A program made the translations under genes and the position numbers. A DNA stretch of 64,000 nt from DASWLF01 sp963768765 (GTDB lineage Bacteria > Desulfobacterota > Desulfobaccia > Desulfobaccales > 0-14-0-80-60-11), in assembly GCA_963768765.1 (NCBI GenBank), contig CAVYJK010000021.1, positions 372,001 to 436,000 of the forward strand, written 5' to 3'. Positions 56,229 to 63,959 of this stretch are shown in pieces (positions within the stretch are counted from its first letter, which is position 1; every line of letters starts with the position of its first letter). Below the pieces are notes generated by a model. It was not told the origin of the DNA, made no database searches, and saw only the letters and a list, made by a program, of their open reading frames with translations.

Positions 56229-56738
56229 TTATTTCTGCGCCGCCAATTTTTGCAAAGAGATTTTACAATGGGGGCACCAGTCGCCCTGGCCGCCGTCTTC
56301 GATATAGGCCCGATGGACATCCCACTGCTGACAACGTGGGCATTGCTTTTTGCCCTGGATGAATAAAGCCTGTTTTTGCTCCAAGTCCTTCTTTACCCGG
56401 GCAGTTTGATTTGCAACATGGTCGGGATCAAAGTTCTCACCGCAAAAACGACATTTTAGGGCCTCTAATTTAATAGATTCGGCGCATTTAGGGCAGGTTT
56501 TGGTCTCCTGGGTTAAGGAAATTTGCCCCTGGGCATTAAGGGGAACCGGATTGGCCTGTGCAGGAGGTGTCATTTCTAACTTCTTGGGAGATATACAGAG
56601 CAGAATAATGAAGCCGATGGGGCCTAAAAAGAAGCCTATGGCGAAGCCGGCGGCGGGGTGAAAGCCGCGATGTGGGGCCAAAAGGGCGGTGATTACCCCA
56701 AAAAAGAGGCCACCGAAGACCACAATAGAGACATCCAT
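56229..56738 (-). CDS. Membrane protein with two zinc ribbons
   Basis: 169 residues. Two N-terminal membrane helices (VSIVVFGGLFFGVITALLA; AAGFAIGFFLGPIGFIILLC), then zinc ribbon 1 CPKCAESIKLEALKCRFCG and zinc ribbon 2 CPRCQQWDV...WCPHCK. ATG 56738 with CAGGAGGATTG upstream. Proteins of this layout occur in both chromosomes and phage morons; the function is unknown. Same strand as the repressor and lipoprotein genes. Confidence 0.7.
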   Translation of the reverse strand: MDVSIVVFGGLFFGVITALLAPHRGFHPAAGFAIGFFLGPIGFIILLCISPKKLEMTPPAQANPVPLNAQGQISLTQETKTCPKCAESIKLEALKCRFCGENFDPDHVANQTARVKKDLEQKQALFIQGKKQCPRCQQWDVHRAYIEDGGQGDWCPHCKISLQKLAAQK

Positions 56739-56791
56739 CCACAATCCTCCTGTTTTTTGGATTAAGGCGGCTTGGTTGCCCCTTTTGACGG

Positions 56792-57130
56792 TTATTCCTT
56801 TTTCTCCTCGGCGGCCTGGGGCGCAGAAACCGCGGCCGGGGGTGGGACCGGGGTGGTGATATTATGAGCCAGTTTCCATTCGGCAAAGGTCATAACGGGT
56901 TGAGGTTTTAGGCCAGAGCGCTCTCTTTCAAAATTCATTTTTTCAGCATCGCTTTTATAAAGGTTGTAGGTCTGGATGTTTTTGGCGTCGGCGTCCTTTT
57001 GGGCGGCTTCCTCCTTGGAGGAACTCACGGCGTAGCCGGCGTAGCCGATGGCGGCAGCCACGCAGCCCTGGGTGCCCAGCAGGCCGAGCAAAAGAAAAAG
57101 AGAAAAAAGTCTGCCGACTAAAATCTGCAT
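56792..57130 (-). CDS. Small lipoprotein in the prophage lysogeny region
   Basis: 112 residues. The signal peptide ends LLGLLGTQGC with lipidation at C23, followed by AAAIGYAGYAVSSSKEEAAQ and a C-terminal Pro/Ala tail. ATG 57130 with AGGAGGGTTG upstream. No known domain. A prophage-encoded surface lipoprotein expressed with the repressor could serve superinfection exclusion, an inference from position only. Confidence 0.65.
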   Translation of the reverse strand: MQILVGRLFSLFLLLGLLGTQGCVAAAIGYAGYAVSSSKEEAAQKDADAKNIQTYNLYKSDAEKMNFERERSGLKPQPVMTFAEWKLAHNITTPVPPPAAVSAPQAAEEKKE

Positions 57131-57205
57131 CGTTCAACCCTCCTGTTTTTTGATTAAATCGGCCAGGCGTTTGATGACCACCAGGCCGGGATCGGCGTGA
57201 CCTCC

Positions 57206-57433
57206 TTATTTAAGTGGAGGAAAATGAAGTGGATAAGGGATAATTTTTGAATAGATATGGTTTAAAAAAGTAGGATTAGACCACAAGACATAATTAAATA
57301 TAATGGCCATAGTCCCCAAGATGATAAAAACTTGCCCCAAAATAACCATCCGGCTTTTCAGCGGCGCATGTTGAACAGCGCCCCCCAACACCCATAAAAT
57401 TATGCCGAAAACAATTGTAAGTTCATTAATCAT
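57206..57433 (-). CDS. Small two-TM membrane protein in the prophage lysogeny region
   Basis: 75 residues. Two membrane helices (LTIVFGIILWVLGGAVQ; MVILGQVFIILGTMAIIFNYVLW) with a short polar end. ATG 57433 with GGAGAAAA upstream is preferred over TTG 57448. AT-rich. Lies directly after the repressor gene in the same direction. Confidence 0.6.
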   Translation of the reverse strand: MINELTIVFGIILWVLGGAVQHAPLKSRMVILGQVFIILGTMAIIFNYVLWSNPTFLNHIYSKIIPYPLHFPPLK

Positions 57434-57448
57434 AAAAATTTTCTCCAA

Positions 57449-57916
57449 TCAATCCCGCAGCAATAAAATTCTTTCCACGTGCGTTTGGCTGGGTTTTTCA
57501 TGGGCAGCCCGGCAGTCGTCGTAGACCTTGACGTAGAGACGGGCCTTCTGCTCCAGGGTGAGTTTTAATCTGCGAGCCTTGATCACCTCCTCCGATTTAA
57601 TGACGGACTGAATGAGCAGCTCAGTTTCGATATCGGATAGGGCGGCGGAATAGTCCTCCGGGGTGTACTCCTGGATCTGCGCCGCATGGCGATCATCACC
57701 ACGCAAAAGCCATTTAACGGTTGTATTCCCATATGCGGCAATTTTATTAAGGATAGATTCATCAGGAATTCGGCCTTTTTCATATCGACACAGGGCATTA
57801 GTTTTTATTCCCAGCAGTTCGGCAAAGACAGCCTGAGTTAAACCCCCCCTAATTTCCTTAATACGTTCTCCTACCCCCAATATTTTCCCGATAGTGGGAA
57901 AGTTTTTTCTTGACAT
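57449..57916 (-). CDS. Prophage repressor (XRE/CI-type HTH)
   Basis: 155 residues. The N-terminal HTH is GERIKEIRGGLTQAVFAELLGIKTNALCRYEKGRIPDESILNKIAAYG (about 17-64). The remainder is helical (TELLIQSVIKSEEVIKARR...LEQKARLYVKVYDD) and lacks a LexA-type peptidase domain, so induction is probably not by self-cleavage. It is transcribed divergently from the early operon, the standard Mu-like switch layout. ATG 57916 lies within the operator palindrome; TTG 57880 is an alternative start. Confidence 0.85.
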   Translation of the reverse strand: MSRKNFPTIGKILGVGERIKEIRGGLTQAVFAELLGIKTNALCRYEKGRIPDESILNKIAAYGNTTVKWLLRGDDRHAAQIQEYTPEDYSAALSDIETELLIQSVIKSEEVIKARRLKLTLEQKARLYVKVYDDCRAAHEKPSQTHVERILLLRD

Positions 57917-57947
57917 AGATATTAATTCCCATTAATGGTAATGTCAA
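57910..57947. promoter_or_regulatory. Prophage operator palindrome with promoter motifs on both strands
   Basis: A symmetrical 38-base element: TTGACAT-n4-ATTAAT-n4-ATTAAT-n4-ATGTCAA. Rightward: TTGACA (57910-57915), 17 bases, TAATGG (57933-57938), for the early genes starting 58032. Leftward: TTGACA (57947-57942), 17 bases, TAATAT (57924-57919). Probable repressor-binding switch. Confidence 0.6.
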
Positions 57948-58031
57948 GTGAATTAATTAACCCAAGATACCGCGGGGCGCCGGGAAGTTCAAGGAGAGAT
58001 TTCAGACCGGGAAGGCCGGGGCGGGGACGGG

Positions 58032-58482
58032 ATGAGCAGAAAGAGGCAGAGAAACCTGTTTGAGGAGCCGGGGACCGGGGGCAACTGGCTGGAGAGGCCG
58101 CCGCTCAACCCCCGGCCGCGGCTGAAAGAGGCCATCCGGCAGATGCTATCGGGGTGCCGCTTCAGCCGGCCGCAGATCGCCGAGCGGATGAACCGGGCCT
58201 TCAAGGCCGAGGGCCTGCCGAACCGGGTGAGCGTGCCCCGGCTGGACGCCTGGGCGGCGGACAGCAAGGCCAACCTGCCGGAGACGGTGGAGTTGCCGGT
58301 GCTGTGCTGGGCGGCGGAGTCGGCCCTGCGCCTGGCGGCGCTGAACGGCTGCCTGCAGGCTGCGGCTGATCAACGAGGAGGAGGGGCGGCTGCTGGACCT
58401 GGCCCGGACGGAGCGGAAGATCAAGGAGTTGAACCGGAAACGGCGGCGCCAGGAGCAAGAGATCGACGATAAAGGAAATTGA
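58032..58482 (+). CDS. Prophage early protein with DNA-binding-like N-terminus (one frameshift)
   Basis: About 149 residues. The first 110 residues (LKEAIRQMLSGCRFSRPQIAERMNRAF..., RVSVPRLDAWAAD) read like a helix-turn-helix region followed by a substrate-type segment (LPVLCWAAES). A frame change near 58358 restores a charged coiled-coil end (INEEEGRLLDLARTERKIKELNRKRRRQEQEI), stop 58480-58482. First gene of the rightward early operon; ATG 58032. No named family recognised. Confidence 0.65.
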
Positions 58483-58485
58483 ATT

Positions 58486-58872
58486 ATGGCCAAAGACAAA
58501 TTCAAGAAGCGCCAGGATAGGCGGCGGCTGATCCGGGGCGAGATGACCAAGCGGGGCATCTCCGGCAGGGAGATCGCGGCGCGGGTGGGCATGAGCCAGT
58601 CGGCGGTGTCGAGATATTGCGCCACTTCGCCCCGGATCGTGGCGGCGCTGATCGAGGCGGGGGTGCCGGCGCGGACTGTTCAAAATCCTCCCCAGCCCCC
58701 TAAAGGCAGACGGGGGCACCTGCCCTACCGCAAAGGGGGGAGAGAAGGCGGCGGCGGCGCGGTTGGGGTACGGGAAGTAGATAATCCCCCCTCACCCCGG
58801 CCCTCTCCCGCCAGGGGAGAGGGGGTTTTAAAGACGGCAGGCGGGGACGCCGGCGCCACAAAGACAAAATAA
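58486..58872 (+). CDS. Small HTH protein (Ner-like position) with repeat-derived C-terminus
   Basis: 128 residues as read. Residues 1-65 form a compact HTH (RGEMTKRGISGREIAARVGMSQSAVSRYCATSPRIVAALIEAG). From about residue 70 the reading frame passes through intergenic-type repeats (PSPRPSPARGEGVLKTAGGDAG), so the real protein may have been shorter. ATG 58486 lies 3 bases after the upstream stop. Position fits the negative regulator of early transcription (Ner) in Mu-like phages. Confidence 0.65.
   Translation: MAKDKFKKRQDRRRLIRGEMTKRGISGREIAARVGMSQSAVSRYCATSPRIVAALIEAGVPARTVQNPPQPPKGRRGHLPYRKGGREGGGGAVGVREVDNPPSPRPSPARGEGVLKTAGGDAGATKTK
58785..58856. repeat. Dispersed palindromic repeat, prophage copy 1
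   Basis: CCCCTCACCCCGGCCCTCTC then CCGCCAGGGGAGAGGGGG, and GGCAGGCGGGGACGCC. Repeated at 59104-59180 and, in variant form, 60279-60390. Confidence 0.75.
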
Positions 58873-58878
58873 GGAGGA

Positions 58879-59082
58879 ACGCCAGAAACGAAGGAAAACC
58901 CTAAATGTCAGGAGTTGAAGGGAAAGTTGATAAGCGTAGTCCACAAATTTGTCCAAGATACGGGCGGAATATCGTTATGGGAACTGGAGGCGCTGCTGGG
59001 CAGCGGAGAAATATTTGCCGCCCTCATCAGGCGGCCGGTCATTTTTGGGGCACCGCCTCCCGAACCAACATCTGGGCGATGA
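58879..59082 (+). CDS. Possible small prophage protein with a non-standard start
   Basis: An open frame after AAGGAGGA (58871-58878) encodes about 67 residues of protein-like sequence (CQELKGKLISVVHKFVQDTG, GISLWELEALLGSGEIFAAL) but has no ATG or GTG. ACG 58879 is ideally placed for the ribosome site, and TTG 58914 is the first ordinary alternative. Located between the Ner-like gene and the next early gene. Confidence 0.35.
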   Translation, partial: TPETKENPKCQELKGKLISVVHKFVQDTGGISLWELEALLGSGEIFAALIRRPVIFGAPPPEPTSGR

Positions 59083-59103
59083 CGACAATGGGGCAGCCGA
59101 ACT

Positions 59104-59180
59104 AATCCCCCCTCACCCCGACCCTCTCCCGCCAGGGGAGAGGGAATTTTAAGGACCGCAGGCGGGGACGCCTGCGCCAC
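59104..59180. repeat. Dispersed palindromic repeat, prophage copy 2
   Basis: CCCCTCACCCCGACCCTCTC then CCGCCAGGGGAGAGGG, GCAGGCGGGGACGCCTGCG and GGGCGGGGACGCCCGCCC. Confidence 0.75.
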
Positions 59181-59217
59181 TGGGCGGGGACGCCCGCCCC
59201 AGCAAAGGAGCAGATAG

Positions 59218-60087
59218 ATGGCAAGAGATCTGGAAGTGGTTCGGGACCCGGCGGCGGGCGGCGCGGCCGATCCGGCGGCCCTGGAAAAAGAGTTGCAGGA
59301 GTTCTCGGGGGGGTTGCCCTACGACCAGGCGCGGGTGATCGAGCGCACCCAGGACGGCTTCCGCCAGGGGGTGCACGGTTTCTATCAGGCGGCGCTGGGG
59401 TTGATCCTTTTACATCAGCACGAGGGACCGCATACGTATGCGGTCATTTTGGAGCAATACTTTCCAGGGATCAGCCGAAGCGCGGCAGAAAAATACATGC
59501 GTTTCGCCCGCGCCGCCTCGGTGCTTCCCACCTTCAAGCAGTTCTGCCTGGAGCGTGGGGGGTACTCCAAGGGGCTGACCATGTTGCAGTCCTGCACCGA
59601 AGAACAGATGGAAGAGTTCGATGAAACCGGCGAAGTGTTGGGATTTACTCAGGATCAGATCGACAACATGAGCGTGGTGAGTCTGAAAAAGGCGCTGCGC
59701 CGGGCCCGGGAGCGGGAGGCACAGGCGATTAAGAAGGCCACCGAGAAGATGGGCCAGGAGAACGTCAAATTAAAGGAACAGGTGGCGGAGATGGAGGCGG
59801 CCCTGTCGCCGCCGGAGGTGCAGGCGGCCCTGAAGCTCATCGACGGGGCGGGGCGGCACCTGGCCAACGCCTTGAAGCTGCTGCGCAAGATTCCCCTGGA
59901 ATTGATGGCCCAGGACGGCTTCCTGCGCCAGGCCTCTTATGCGGTCTTGAGCCAGATCAGGGGCGACGCCGAGTTGCTGGAGACGGAGATCGGCGCCCTG
60001 GCGGGCGACCCCGGGGAGATGGTGCGGGGTTACATGGGCAAGCTGCGGGCGCGGGCGGAGAAGGGCGCGCCGGGGGAGGGGGCATGA
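59218..60087 (+). CDS. Prophage early protein with coiled coil (DUF3102-like)
   Basis: 289 residues. The N-terminal half (HQHEGPHTYAVILEQYFPGISRSAAEKYMRFARAASV) looks like a DNA-binding helical region similar to DUF3102-type proteins. The middle (about 150-195) is a coiled coil (KKALRRAREREAQAIKKATEK), and the C-terminal part is helical. Found in the early operons of transposable phages; no defined function. ATG 59218 after GCAAAGGAGCAG. Its stop overlaps the next ATG (ATGA at 60084-60087). Confidence 0.72.
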   Translation: MARDLEVVRDPAAGGAADPAALEKELQEFSGGLPYDQARVIERTQDGFRQGVHGFYQAALGLILLHQHEGPHTYAVILEQYFPGISRSAAEKYMRFARAASVLPTFKQFCLERGGYSKGLTMLQSCTEEQMEEFDETGEVLGFTQDQIDNMSVVSLKKALRRAREREAQAIKKATEKMGQENVKLKEQVAEMEAALSPPEVQAALKLIDGAGRHLANALKLLRKIPLELMAQDGFLRQASYAVLSQIRGDAELLETEIGALAGDPGEMVRGYMGKLRARAEKGAPGEGA

Positions 60088-60392
60088 AAAGGCAGGGGTC
60101 AGGGGTCAGGGGTCAGGGGGAAGAGCGCTATCAAGAATGCGAAAACTGCGGCCACTGGGCCCCGAGGGGGGACGGATTTACCGGGTATTGCGAAAACCGC
60201 TCTTCACCGGCGTGCGACAAAATTACCTGGGGCGTCAATAGTTGGATTTGCAAATTTTGGCAGGCGCCGCCGGTGTCGCCCCCCTCACCCCAGCCCTCTC
60301 CCAAAATAGCGACAGGCGGGACGCCTGTCCCACCGGGGAGCGGGGGGTTAAGGCCGGCGGGCAGGAACGCCCGCCCTACCACTACTTTTTAG
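60084..60392 (+). CDS. Small cysteine-rich prophage protein flanked by repeat-derived ends
   Basis: 102 residues as read. The core (about 15-58) has ECENCGHWAP, GYCENRSSPACDKITWG and WICKFW, a plausible zinc-binding protein. The N-terminal RQGSGVRGQG is encoded by the GGGGTCA heptad repeat, and the C-terminal half comes from the dispersed palindromic repeat. The true protein may be only the core. Confidence 0.55.
   Translation: MKRQGSGVRGQGEERYQECENCGHWAPRGDGFTGYCENRSSPACDKITWGVNSWICKFWQAPPVSPPSPQPSPKIATGGTPVPPGSGGLRPAGRNARPTTTF
60093..60120. repeat. GGGGTCA heptad repeat tract 1
   Basis: CAGGGGT repeated about four times at the 5' end of the gene at 60084. Similar tracts at 62125, 63445 and 63897. 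Confidence 0.8.
60279..60390. repeat. Dispersed palindromic repeat, prophage copy 3 (variant)
   Basis: CCCCTCACCCCAGCCCTCTCC followed by GACAGGCGGGACGCCTGTCC and GGCGGGCAGGAACGCCCGCC hairpins. Confidence 0.65.
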
Positions 60393-60402
60393 GCCCTCTC
60401 CC

Positions 60403-62117
60403 ATGCGCGGCGAAATCGATCCGGAGAAAGAGGGCGAGGCCCTGCGGGAATGGCAGCAGCTCAAGCGCGGCGAGCGCCGGGCCTGGCTGGCCACCTGGCT
60501 GCCGTGGCTGGGCATGAGCGAGGGCACCTGGTACCGGCGGCTGGCCTACCTGGAGCGCAACCGGCCCCGGCAGACGCCAAAAACCAAGGGGGTGCGCAAA
60601 GATGAACGCACGGAGCACTGGGTCAAGTGGATCATGCGCACCAAATACGCCCCGCCGGCGGGGTGGGACTGCATGACCACCAAAGACGCCCACCTCTACT
60701 GCCTGGCCAACGACCTGATCCCGCCGGAGGCCGCGGTCCTGCCCGAGGGCACCATCAACCGCGTGGCCCGGGAGATGCAACTCTATCCCCTGAGCGGAGC
60801 GGGAGCCCCGCTTCCAGGGACTTTATCCCGGCCAGTTGCATCAGTTCGACGCCTCCACCAGCAAGCACTTCTACCCGGTGCGCCGGGAAGGGGGCGAGTG
60901 GATCCTGAAGCTGCGGCGGCGCCTGGGCAAAAACCGGGACAAGGAGGCGCACCAGCGGGTGTGGATTTACGGCCTGGTGGACGATTTTTCCCGGGTGCGG
61001 CTCTCCCGCTACGTGGTGGCGCCGGGGGAATCGGCGGCCGGGGGGGCCGATTTCCTGCGCTGGGCCTGGTGCCAGAACCCGGAGCACGAGCCCATCTGCG
61101 GGCTGCCCGGAAATCCTCTACATGGACCAAGGGGCCCTGGCCAAGTCCAAGCCCTTCCAGGATTTTTGCCGGGACGTGCCGGTGGAGCTCAAGGCGCACC
61201 GACCCTACCGCTCCAAGGCCACCGGCAAGGTGGAGAACCGCTGGCGCTGGACCTGGAAACGCTTCGAAACCCAGTTCGGGGTCAGCCGGGACTGGGCCGA
61301 GCGGGAGTTCACCCTCTCCGAGGTGAACCGGATGCTCTACGCCTTCATCGGCCGGATGAACCGGCAGCGCCACCCCTACCTGGAGATGCCCATCCTGGAC
61401 GTTTGGCTCCGGGGGGTGGCGGAGATGGGCGGGGTGGTGGAGATCGACCCCAAGTCCTTCGACGCGGTGGGCAAGCGCTTCAGCCGGGACCTGGACGGGG
61501 CCGGCTGCTTCGATTTCGCCTTCCAGGGCCAGCGGGTCTGGCAGGTGCCGGGGTTGCACTCCTGCAAGGTGTGGGTCTACCAACTGCTGCTGGAGGGCGG
61601 CAAACTCCTGGTGAAAGACCCCGCCGACGGCAAGAGTTACTGGCCCGAGGCCTTCACCGCGCCCATGCCGGTGGGCACCTATATCGGCCAGCCCAAGACG
61701 GCGCTCAACAAATTGCTGGATGATCCGGCCTATGAACTGCCGCCGGCCACCCGGGAGGATTTCAGCGCGGATTTGGGAAACGTCCTCTACCTGCCACCGC
61801 GCACCCGGGAGATCAGGCCGAGCGGCTTCGAAATGCCCTCACAGGCTGGAAAGCCTATGCCACCGGCCACCTTGGAGGAACTGGCGGCGGGGGCCGTGGT
61901 GGTGGAGCACAGACTGGAAACCTGTGCCACCAAAGATGAGGAGATTTACGCCAGCGAAGTGGATTGGTACGCGGCCATGCGGGTGCGGGAACTTCGGGGC
62001 GAGGCCCTGGGCGCCGAGGCCCTGGGGCGCATGGCCAGCATCCGAGAGGAGTCCCGGGCCTACCGGATGCTCCGGGACGGCATCGAGAAGCGGGCCAGCC
62101 TGGCCGCGGTGGAGTGA
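60403..62117 (+). CDS. Mu-like DDE transposase (two frameshifts)
   Basis: About 571 residues. The N-terminal region (LPWLGMSEGTWYRRLAYLERNRPRQ) is the DNA-binding part. The integrase core supplies D (QFDASTSKHF, codon 60848), D (YMDQGALAKSKPFQDF, 61125) and E (TGKVENRWRW, 61233), with 36-residue D-to-E distance (DD35E), followed by the Mu-type C-terminal beta barrel (YWPEAFTAPMPVGTYIG). Extra bases near 60795 and 61108 break the frame into three, with catalytic residues on both sides, so either sequence error or an inactive element. Followed by the MuB-like ATPase gene, as in Mu. Confidence 0.88.
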
Positions 62118-62124
62118 GGGAAAT

Positions 62125-62150
62125 GCAGGGGTCAGGGACCAGGGGTCAGC
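62125..62150. repeat. GGGGTCA heptad repeat tract 2
   Basis: GCAGGGGTCAGGGACCAGGGGTCAG between transposase and MuB-like genes (25 bases, imperfect). Confidence 0.7.
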
Positions 62151-62182
62151 AAAAATAAAGATCAAAGGGCAGGAGAAAAATA

Positions 62183-62908
62183 ATGCGTAAAACCTTTGTG
62201 CAAACGGCCAACGTCAGCCGCACGGTGATTGCGGTGGAGGCGCTGCTCGCCAGCGTCCGGACCTCGCCGGGCCACGGCCTGATGCTGGTGGACGGCCGCA
62301 CCGGCACCGGCAAGACCGTGACGATGGATCACCTGGCGGTGCACAACCGCCAGGCGGTTTATCTGCGCACCCACCGCCGGTGGACGCCGCCCTGGATGGT
62401 GGAGGACATCTCCCAAGCCCTGGGACTGGCGGCCCAGGGCATCATGCGCACCAACATCCGGCGGCTCATCGACTACCTCAAGGCCCTGGGTCCCGATGGT
62501 CAGAAGCTCATCATCCTGGACGAGGGCGACCGGGTGGTGCGCAACACCGACCTGCTGGAGACCCTGCGGGACCTGCACGACTTCAGCGGCACGCCCTTCA
62601 TCCTGGTGACCGAAGGCCGGGGCCGGGAGATGGTGTCCCGGAAATCCGAGCGCACCTGGCGCCGGGTGGGACAGGTGGTGGAGTTTACCCCGCTCACCGT
62701 GGCCGATGTGCAGCTCATGGCCCTGGAGTTGGCGGATCTCCAAATCAGCCGGCCCCTGGCGGAGCGGCTGCACCAGGATTCCAAGGGGGGCAGCTTCGGC
62801 GAGGTCGTCGTCAACCTGGAAAAGGTGGAGGCCCTGGTGAAGGCCAATCCGGGGAAAGAGGTGGGCAACCTGGTGGACCTGGCCCTGCGGCAGCGGGCCG
62901 TGGGCTGA
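62183..62908 (+). CDS. MuB-like AAA+ ATPase, transposition target activator
   Basis: 241 residues. Walker A DGRTGTGKTVTMDHL (about 38-52), Walker B LIILDEGDRVV, then sensor-type VTEGRGREMV and a C-terminal helical domain. MuB/IstB/TniB-type ATPases bind target DNA and stimulate the DDE transposase. ATG 62183 with GGAGAAAAAT upstream. Directly downstream of the transposase, the diagnostic pair of Mu-like phages and related transposons. Confidence 0.88.
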   Translation: MRKTFVQTANVSRTVIAVEALLASVRTSPGHGLMLVDGRTGTGKTVTMDHLAVHNRQAVYLRTHRRWTPPWMVEDISQALGLAAQGIMRTNIRRLIDYLKALGPDGQKLIILDEGDRVVRNTDLLETLRDLHDFSGTPFILVTEGRGREMVSRKSERTWRRVGQVVEFTPLTVADVQLMALELADLQISRPLAERLHQDSKGGSFGEVVVNLEKVEALVKANPGKEVGNLVDLALRQRAVG

Positions 62909-62965
62909 AAAGACGGTTTACGGTTTTCAGTTTTCGGTTTTCGGTAAAGGAAAGGGAGGGGGTTG

Positions 62966-63751
62966 ATGAGCCTGGTGGAGAAGAGTTGGGTGGATAAGGT
63001 GCGGGGAGTCCTGGCCCAGGGCGAGGGCACCGTGCGGGAGCTGGCGGCCCGGCTGGATGTGCCCGAGGCGGACCGGGCGGGGCGCGAGCGGGTGCGCTTC
63101 GCCTTGGCGGACCTGCATGACCAAGGCGAGGCGGCCTACCGGGGCAGCAATCCCCGAAAATATCGCCTGGCGGGCAACTACTGGGGGCGGGCGGAAAAGC
63201 AGGAAAAACTCTGGCGGGCCATGTGCCTGGCGGCGCAGAAGGCCGCGCCTTTCACGGTGGCGGACCTGGTTTTGTTGACCGGGGCCGACCGGGACTACGC
63301 CAAGCGCTACGTGCGCTTTTGCGCCAACCGGGGTCTCATCCGGCCGGTGGGCAAAAAGGTCACGGCCCTGGTGTACCGGATGACGCCGGGACAGGAACGG
63401 CAACCCGCTCCCCGCTGGAACCGGCGGGCGGAGAAGCGGGCCAGGCAGGGGTCAGGGGTCAGGGGCCAGGAGTCAGGAAAATCGCTGCTCGTGGCCGCCC
63501 TGGAGGCCAACTGCACCAGGCTGGGGCGGGGCGACTGCGTCGGCTACCCGGAAAACTGCGGCTCCTGCGAGTTGCTGGCGCGGGCCAGGCTGGCCCGGGC
63601 GGGCGAGATCCTGGCGGACATGGAGACAGTGCTGGCCACCCTATCCGGGGAAACCTTGCTCCTCAAGGGTTTCCTGCGGGAGATGCGGGGCGCCCTGGGG
63701 CTGGAAAACAAGGAGGCCGGTCATGACGCAGTTGGTCAAGATCAACCCTGA
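62966..63751 (+). CDS. Prophage protein with winged-helix domains
   Basis: 261 residues. Residues 1-65 (DKVRGVLAQGEGTVRELAARLDVPEADRAGRERVRFALADL) and about 80-135 (APFTVADLVLLTGADRDYAKRYVRFCANRGLIRPVG) look like two winged helices. Around residue 160 the GGGGTCA repeat inserts RQGSGVRGQESGKS in frame, then a C-terminal region with a cysteine cluster (CTRLGRGDCVGYPENCGSCELL). ATG 62966 behind GGGAGGGG. Function unknown. Confidence 0.65.
   Translation: MSLVEKSWVDKVRGVLAQGEGTVRELAARLDVPEADRAGRERVRFALADLHDQGEAAYRGSNPRKYRLAGNYWGRAEKQEKLWRAMCLAAQKAAPFTVADLVLLTGADRDYAKRYVRFCANRGLIRPVGKKVTALVYRMTPGQERQPAPRWNRRAEKRARQGSGVRGQESGKSLLVAALEANCTRLGRGDCVGYPENCGSCELLARARLARAGEILADMETVLATLSGETLLLKGFLREMRGALGLENKEAGHDAVGQDQP
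63445..63477. repeat. GGGGTCA heptad repeat tract 3 (inside a gene)
   Basis: GCAGGGGTCAGGGGTCAGGGG followed by CCAGGAGTCAGG, in frame within the gene at 62966. Confidence 0.8.
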
Positions 63752-63896
63752 GCGCAACCGGTTCTACTGCTGGCGGCACCGGCGCTGGGTGACGGTTAAG
63801 AAGCTCTCCTACTGCTTCAGCCAGCGCTGCCGGCGCATGTACGAGCCGGGCTGGGTCAAGGCCCGGCCGGGTCTGGCCGCGGCCAAGGGGATGTGA
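63723..63896 (+). CDS. Small cysteine/arginine-rich prophage protein
   Basis: 57 residues (MTQLVKINPERNRFYCWRHR...YCFSQRCRRMYEPGWVKARP). C16/H19 and C33/C38 could bind a metal, and the charge is strongly basic. It overlaps the end of the upstream gene by 29 bases in another frame, which fits compact phage coding. Function unknown. Confidence 0.55.
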   Translation: MTQLVKINPERNRFYCWRHRRWVTVKKLSYCFSQRCRRMYEPGWVKARPGLAAAKGM

Positions 63897-63930
63897 AGCA
63901 GGGGTCAGGGGGTAGGGGCCAGGGGTCAGT
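63897..63930. repeat. GGGGTCA heptad repeat tract 4
   Basis: GCAGGGGTCAGGGGGTAGGGG followed by CCAGGGGTCAG, just after the small gene at 63723. Confidence 0.75.
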
Positions 63931-63959
63931 TTTTAATAAAGATCGGGCGGGGCGGGGCG

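Noticed and set aside
60093..63930. GGGGTCA tracts as a CRISPR array
   Set aside because: The repeats are only seven bases, tandem or scattered, with no unique spacers of regular length and no cas genes.
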